Shown: positions 5,225 to 7,949 of the stretch, in pieces
Layout of the letters: each line of letters opens with the position of its first letter
Position numbering within the stretch: the stretch's first letter is position 1
NCBI GenBank assembly: GCA_902766845.1
Contig: CACXFD010000103.1
Span: 1-7,949, forward strand
Length of the DNA: 7,949 bases
Reading direction: 5' to 3'
DNA from: an uncultured Lachnospiraceae bacterium
Lineage (GTDB): Bacteria; Bacillota; Clostridia; Lachnospirales; Lachnospiraceae
Made by a program: the position numbers and the translations under genes
Notes under the pieces: generated by a model
What the model was told of the DNA's origin: nothing
The model's input: the letters and a program-made list of their open reading frames with translations, nothing else
Database searches by the model: none

Positions 5225-5248
5225 CTGCTGACTATCCGGAGGACGAGA

Positions 5249-6820
5249 ATGTACGCTGTCGAGATGCTCGGCATCACCAAACACTTCAAAGGCTTCGCGG
5301 CCAACGACCATGTGGACCTGCGCGTCAAAAAGGGTGAGATCCATTCCCTGCTCGGGGAGAACGGCGCGGGCAAGACCACGCTGATGAACATCCTGTTCGG
5401 CCTGTATAAAGCGGAGATGGGCACCATCCGGCTGGATGAGAAGGAGACCCGCATCACGTCCCCGATGGACGCGATCCGGCAGGGCCTCGCTATGGTCCAT
5501 CAGCATTTCATGCTGGTCGATACCCTGACCGTCGCAGAGAACATCGTCCTCGGACATGAGCCGCGCAAGGGGATCCTGTTCGACCGGGAAGGAGCCTTCC
5601 GCGAGATCACGCAGATCGCGGAAAAATACCACTTCCAGATCGATGCGCGGGAGAAGGTCGGAAACCTGTCCGTCGGCGTCAAGCAGCGCGTCGAGATCCT
5701 CAAGGCGCTGTACCACAATTCCTCGGTCCTGATCCTCGACGAGCCGACGGCGGTCCTGACCCCGCAGGAAGTCGAAGATCTGTTCCGCGTGCTGCGTGAG
5801 CTCAAAGCGGACGGAAAGACCATCATCATCATCACGCACAAGCTCAAGGAAACGATGGAGATCGCGGACACCGTCACGGTGCTCCGCAAGGGCCGGACGA
5901 TCACGTCCCTGCCGGTCTCCGACGTGACCGAAGAGAAGCTGGCCGAGCTGATGGTCGGCCGCCTCGTCTCGTTCAGCGTCGATAAAAAGCCGCTGGCCGA
6001 GGACCGCCCGGTCAAGATGCGCCTTGAGCATATCACGTACAAAAAGGGCAACAAGACGATCCTGAACGATCTGTCCCTGACCGTCCGCGGCGGCGAGATC
6101 CTCGGAATCGCCGGTGTGGAAGGAAACGGCCAGACGGAGCTGATCGAAGTGCTGACCGGGATCCTTTCGGATTATGACGGCACGCTGACGGTCGGGACCA
6201 AAGACCTGTCCCGCGCCGGGGCGGAAGAGATGCTCAAATATGTCGGGCATATCTCCAGCGCCGTCAATGCCAATAAGATGCTGCACTATGTCGGCCATAT
6301 CCCGGAGGACCGCGGCAAACGCGGCTTCATCCGGAATTTCACCAATGCGGAAAACCTGATCCTGGGCTATCATACACGCCCGGATTATATGAATAAAAAC
6401 GGTACGATGCGCCTCGGCCGGATCGAAGAACTCACGAAAGAAGCCATCGAGACCTACGATATCCGGACCGAAGGACCGGAACAGCTGACCGGATCTTTGT
6501 CCGGCGGCAACCAGCAGAAGCTGATCGTGGCGCGCGTCCTGGAGCACCAGACCGGGATCGTGCTGGCCGCCCAGCCGACCCGCGGCGTGGATATCGGCGC
6601 GATCGAACACATCCACGGGGAACTCGTCAAGCTCCGGGACGCCGGCGTGGCCGTGATCCTGGTCTCGGCGGACCTGGACGAGATCGTCAAACTGTCCGAT
6701 GAGATTGCCGTGATCTACGAAGGAGAGATCGTGACGCGCAAGAGCGCCGATCAGTTTACGGAAACGACGCTGGGCTCCTATATGCTGGGCCATCTGCGGG
6801 ACGAGGAGGTGGAAGCGTGA
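5249..6820 (+). CDS. Nucleoside ABC transporter ATP-binding protein (NupO/YufO-type, two ATPase domains)
   Basis: A 523-residue cytoplasmic ATPase energising nucleoside import. Domain 1 has Walker A GENGAGKTT (36-44), Q-loop Gln85 in MVHQHFM, signature LSVGVKQR (140-147), Walker B LILDEPT (161-167) and His197. Domain 2 has the family's degenerate Walker A GVEGNGQTEL (289-298), HIPEDRGKRG (350-359), signature LSGGNQQ (417-423) and AAQPTRG (440-446). The variant signature in domain 1 and the degenerate P-loop in domain 2 are normal for this carbohydrate/nucleoside subfamily. Unusual is a 16-residue insertion (about 328-343) in domain 2. The start is the ATG at 5249 with GGAGG six bases upstream; an upstream in-frame ATG at 5207 lies inside the terminator and is rejected. 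The gene overlaps the permease by GTGA. Confidence 0.93.
   Translation: MYAVEMLGITKHFKGFAANDHVDLRVKKGEIHSLLGENGAGKTTLMNILFGLYKAEMGTIRLDEKETRITSPMDAIRQGLAMVHQHFMLVDTLTVAENIVLGHEPRKGILFDREGAFREITQIAEKYHFQIDAREKVGNLSVGVKQRVEILKALYHNSSVLILDEPTAVLTPQEVEDLFRVLRELKADGKTIIIITHKLKETMEIADTVTVLRKGRTITSLPVSDVTEEKLAELMVGRLVSFSVDKKPLAEDRPVKMRLEHITYKKGNKTILNDLSLTVRGGEILGIAGVEGNGQTELIEVLTGILSDYDGTLTVGTKDLSRAGAEEMLKYVGHISSAVNANKMLHYVGHIPEDRGKRGFIRNFTNAENLILGYHTRPDYMNKNGTMRLGRIEELTKEAIETYDIRTEGPEQLTGSLSGGNQQKLIVARVLEHQTGIVLAAQPTRGVDIGAIEHIHGELVKLRDAGVAVILVSADLDEIVKLSDEIAVIYEGEIVTRKSADQFTETTLGSYMLGHLRDEEVEA
6230..6301 (+). repeat. Imperfect direct repeat inside the ATPase gene
   Basis: Bases 6230-6253 and 6278-6301 match at 20 of 24 positions, offset by 48. 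They encode MLKYVGHI and MLHYVGHI. The bases between them (6254-6277) encode SSAVNANK and have no similar partner after the second copy. Removing one 48-base period restores the expected family spacing before IPEDR. Confidence 0.8.
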
Positions 6821-7908
6821 AGCAGCTGAAGAAATTCATCGTACGGAGCGAGATCCATTATTCACTGATCGCGCTGCTGTTCTCCGTGATCATCTCTTCG
6901 ATCATCATCGTCGTGGCAGGCTATTCCCCGCTGACCGCATACGGCGCGCTCTTAAAGAGCGCCTTCGGAAGCGGCTACTATCTGGCGCAGACGCTCGGTA
7001 CGGCCATCCCGCTGATCTTTTCCGGCCTCGCGATGATGATCGCATCCAAGGTCGGCGTGTTCAACATCGGTATCGAAGGCCAGATCATCATCGGCGCGTT
7101 CCCGGCCGCCCTGGTGGGCGCTTATGTCAAGGGCCTGCCGGCCGTGATCCACATCCCGCTGTGCCTGCTGGTCGGCATGGTCTGCGGCGGCCTCTGGGCC
7201 CTGCTGGCCGCGTTCCTGCGCAACCGTCTGCAGATCAACGAGGTCATCCTGACGATCATGCTCAACTACGTGGCCCTGTACCTGGTGGATTATCTGGTGA
7301 ACTACCAGTTCCGTGCGGAAGGGCGCGTCGTCAAGACCGTGGACATCCAGGAGAGCGCCCGTCTGACCACGCTGGTCCCGCACTCGCGCCTGTATTCCGG
7401 AATCTTTCTCGCCGTTGCGGCTACGGCCATCCTGTGGTTCGTGCTGCAGCGCACGAAGTTCGGCTATGAACTGCGGGCGGTCGGCCAGAACGCGGACGCG
7501 GCGGAGGCGGCCGGAATCAACAAAAAGAAATATGTTCTCTGGGCGATGTTCCTCTCCGGAGCTCTGGCCGGTCTGGCCGGCGCCGGGGAAGTGATGGGCA
7601 TCTACGGCTACTACATCTCGAATATGACGACCGGCTACGGCTTTACCGGTATCGCGATCGCCACGATGGGCCGGAACACGCCGCTCGGCACGTTCGTGTC
7701 GGCCCTGCTGTTCGGAGCGCTCCGCAACGGCGCCACCGGCATGAACCGTTCGACCCCGATCCCGGGCGAGTTCATCACGGTCCTGCAGGCCCTCGTGATC
7801 CTGTTCGTATCGACGCCCGGCATCGTCCGGTATATCCAGCGCCAGATCCGCGTAAGCAAAGAGAGAAAAGCCGAAAAGGCGGAAAAAGCCAAGAAGGAGG
7901 CAGCCTGA
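6817..7908 (+). CDS. Nucleoside ABC transporter permease (NupP/YufP-type)
   Basis: A 363-residue integral membrane permease of the BPD_transp_2 family, forming the channel with the second permease. It begins with a GTG at 6817 that overlaps the ATPase stop (GTGA) and has GAGGAGGTG just upstream, so it is translationally coupled. About eight to ten hydrophobic segments are visible. Family landmarks are NIGIEGQ (83-89), NEVILTIMLN (141-150), the cytoplasmic coupling segment GQNADAAEAAGI (223-234), LSGALAGLAGAGEV (246-259) and ATGMNRSTPIP (306-316). The C-terminus is a charged Lys/Glu/Ala tail (347-363), probably cytoplasmic. Everything looks intact; substrate assignment rests on the BMP lipoprotein and phosphorylase upstream. 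Confidence 0.93.
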   Translation: MKQLKKFIVRSEIHYSLIALLFSVIISSIIIVVAGYSPLTAYGALLKSAFGSGYYLAQTLGTAIPLIFSGLAMMIASKVGVFNIGIEGQIIIGAFPAALVGAYVKGLPAVIHIPLCLLVGMVCGGLWALLAAFLRNRLQINEVILTIMLNYVALYLVDYLVNYQFRAEGRVVKTVDIQESARLTTLVPHSRLYSGIFLAVAATAILWFVLQRTKFGYELRAVGQNADAAEAAGINKKKYVLWAMFLSGALAGLAGAGEVMGIYGYYISNMTTGYGFTGIAIATMGRNTPLGTFVSALLFGALRNGATGMNRSTPIPGEFITVLQALVILFVSTPGIVRYIQRQIRVSKERKAEKAEKAKKEAA

Positions 7909-7949
7909 TGGATTTCGTGTTAAGTCTGTTGGCGGGTACGATCCGCGTA
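7908..7949 (+). CDS. Start of second nucleoside ABC permease (NupQ/YufQ-type), truncated by window edge
   Basis: Fourteen codons are visible (MDFVLSLLAGTIRV). The ATG shares its A with the preceding TGA stop (TGATG), and AAGGAGG lies 7 bases upstream (7894-7900). The position directly after the first permease and the hydrophobic start match the second BPD_transp_2 permease that completes these transporters. Too little sequence is present for a domain match, so the call is mostly from operon order. Confidence 0.75.
   Translation, partial: MDFVLSLLAGTIRV

Noticed and set aside
5132..6793. 553-codon minus-strand open frame
   Set aside because: Mirror of the ATPase gene; His/Asp/Arg-rich shadow without motifs.

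Overview
The window is GC-rich DNA (about 60% by eye) from what looks like an anaerobic Gram-positive bacterium of the Clostridia type (Lachnospiraceae or a relative). The grounds are strong AAGGAGG-type ribosome binding sites, lipobox-bearing lipoproteins, sigma-A-like promoters, a NusG-domain-II/Gx gene pair, and a BMP-type nucleoside ABC transporter. Taxonomy is inferred from gene style only; there is no rRNA or other marker.

Layout. Positions 1-718 (minus strand) hold a two-gene unit: a small NusG domain II protein followed by a Gx-family (heptaprenyl diphosphate synthase component I-like) membrane protein that runs off the left edge. From a divergent intergenic region, the plus strand carries an SDR oxidoreductase (902-1705) and then, behind its own promoter, a lipoprotein FAD:protein FMN transferase, apbE (1847-2935). 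Pairs of NusG-II and Gx genes near ApbE are a recurring theme in Firmicutes membrane redox loci (Rnf-like or extracellular electron transfer), so the left half is probably a flavin/quinone-linked envelope redox locus. No FMN-binding partner lies inside the window.

The right half (3012-7949) is a purine nucleoside salvage locus. It runs: a phosphorylase of the PNP/MTAP family (3134-3997), a BMP/PnrA-type nucleoside-binding lipoprotein (4073-5122), a double-domain ABC ATPase (5249-6820), a permease (6817-7908) and the first codons of a second permease (7908-). The lipoprotein would capture nucleosides, the ATPase and two permeases import them, and the phosphorylase would split them into base and ribose-1-phosphate.

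The most notable points are: (1) the phosphorylase frame is interrupted by a single in-frame amber codon at codon 140, with both halves intact and in the same frame; (2) the NusG-II gene has a near-consensus promoter that puts the predicted +1 on the A of its ATG, implying a leaderless mRNA; (3) a good intrinsic terminator sits immediately after the phosphorylase promoter, starting at about +1; (4) two successive terminators separate the binding-protein gene from the ATPase gene; (5) the ATPase carries a 16-residue insertion flanked by a direct repeat in its second nucleotide-binding domain; (6) short repeats surround the apbE promoter. No mobile element, CRISPR array, tRNA or rRNA was seen, and no gene-free stretch exceeds about 200 bases.
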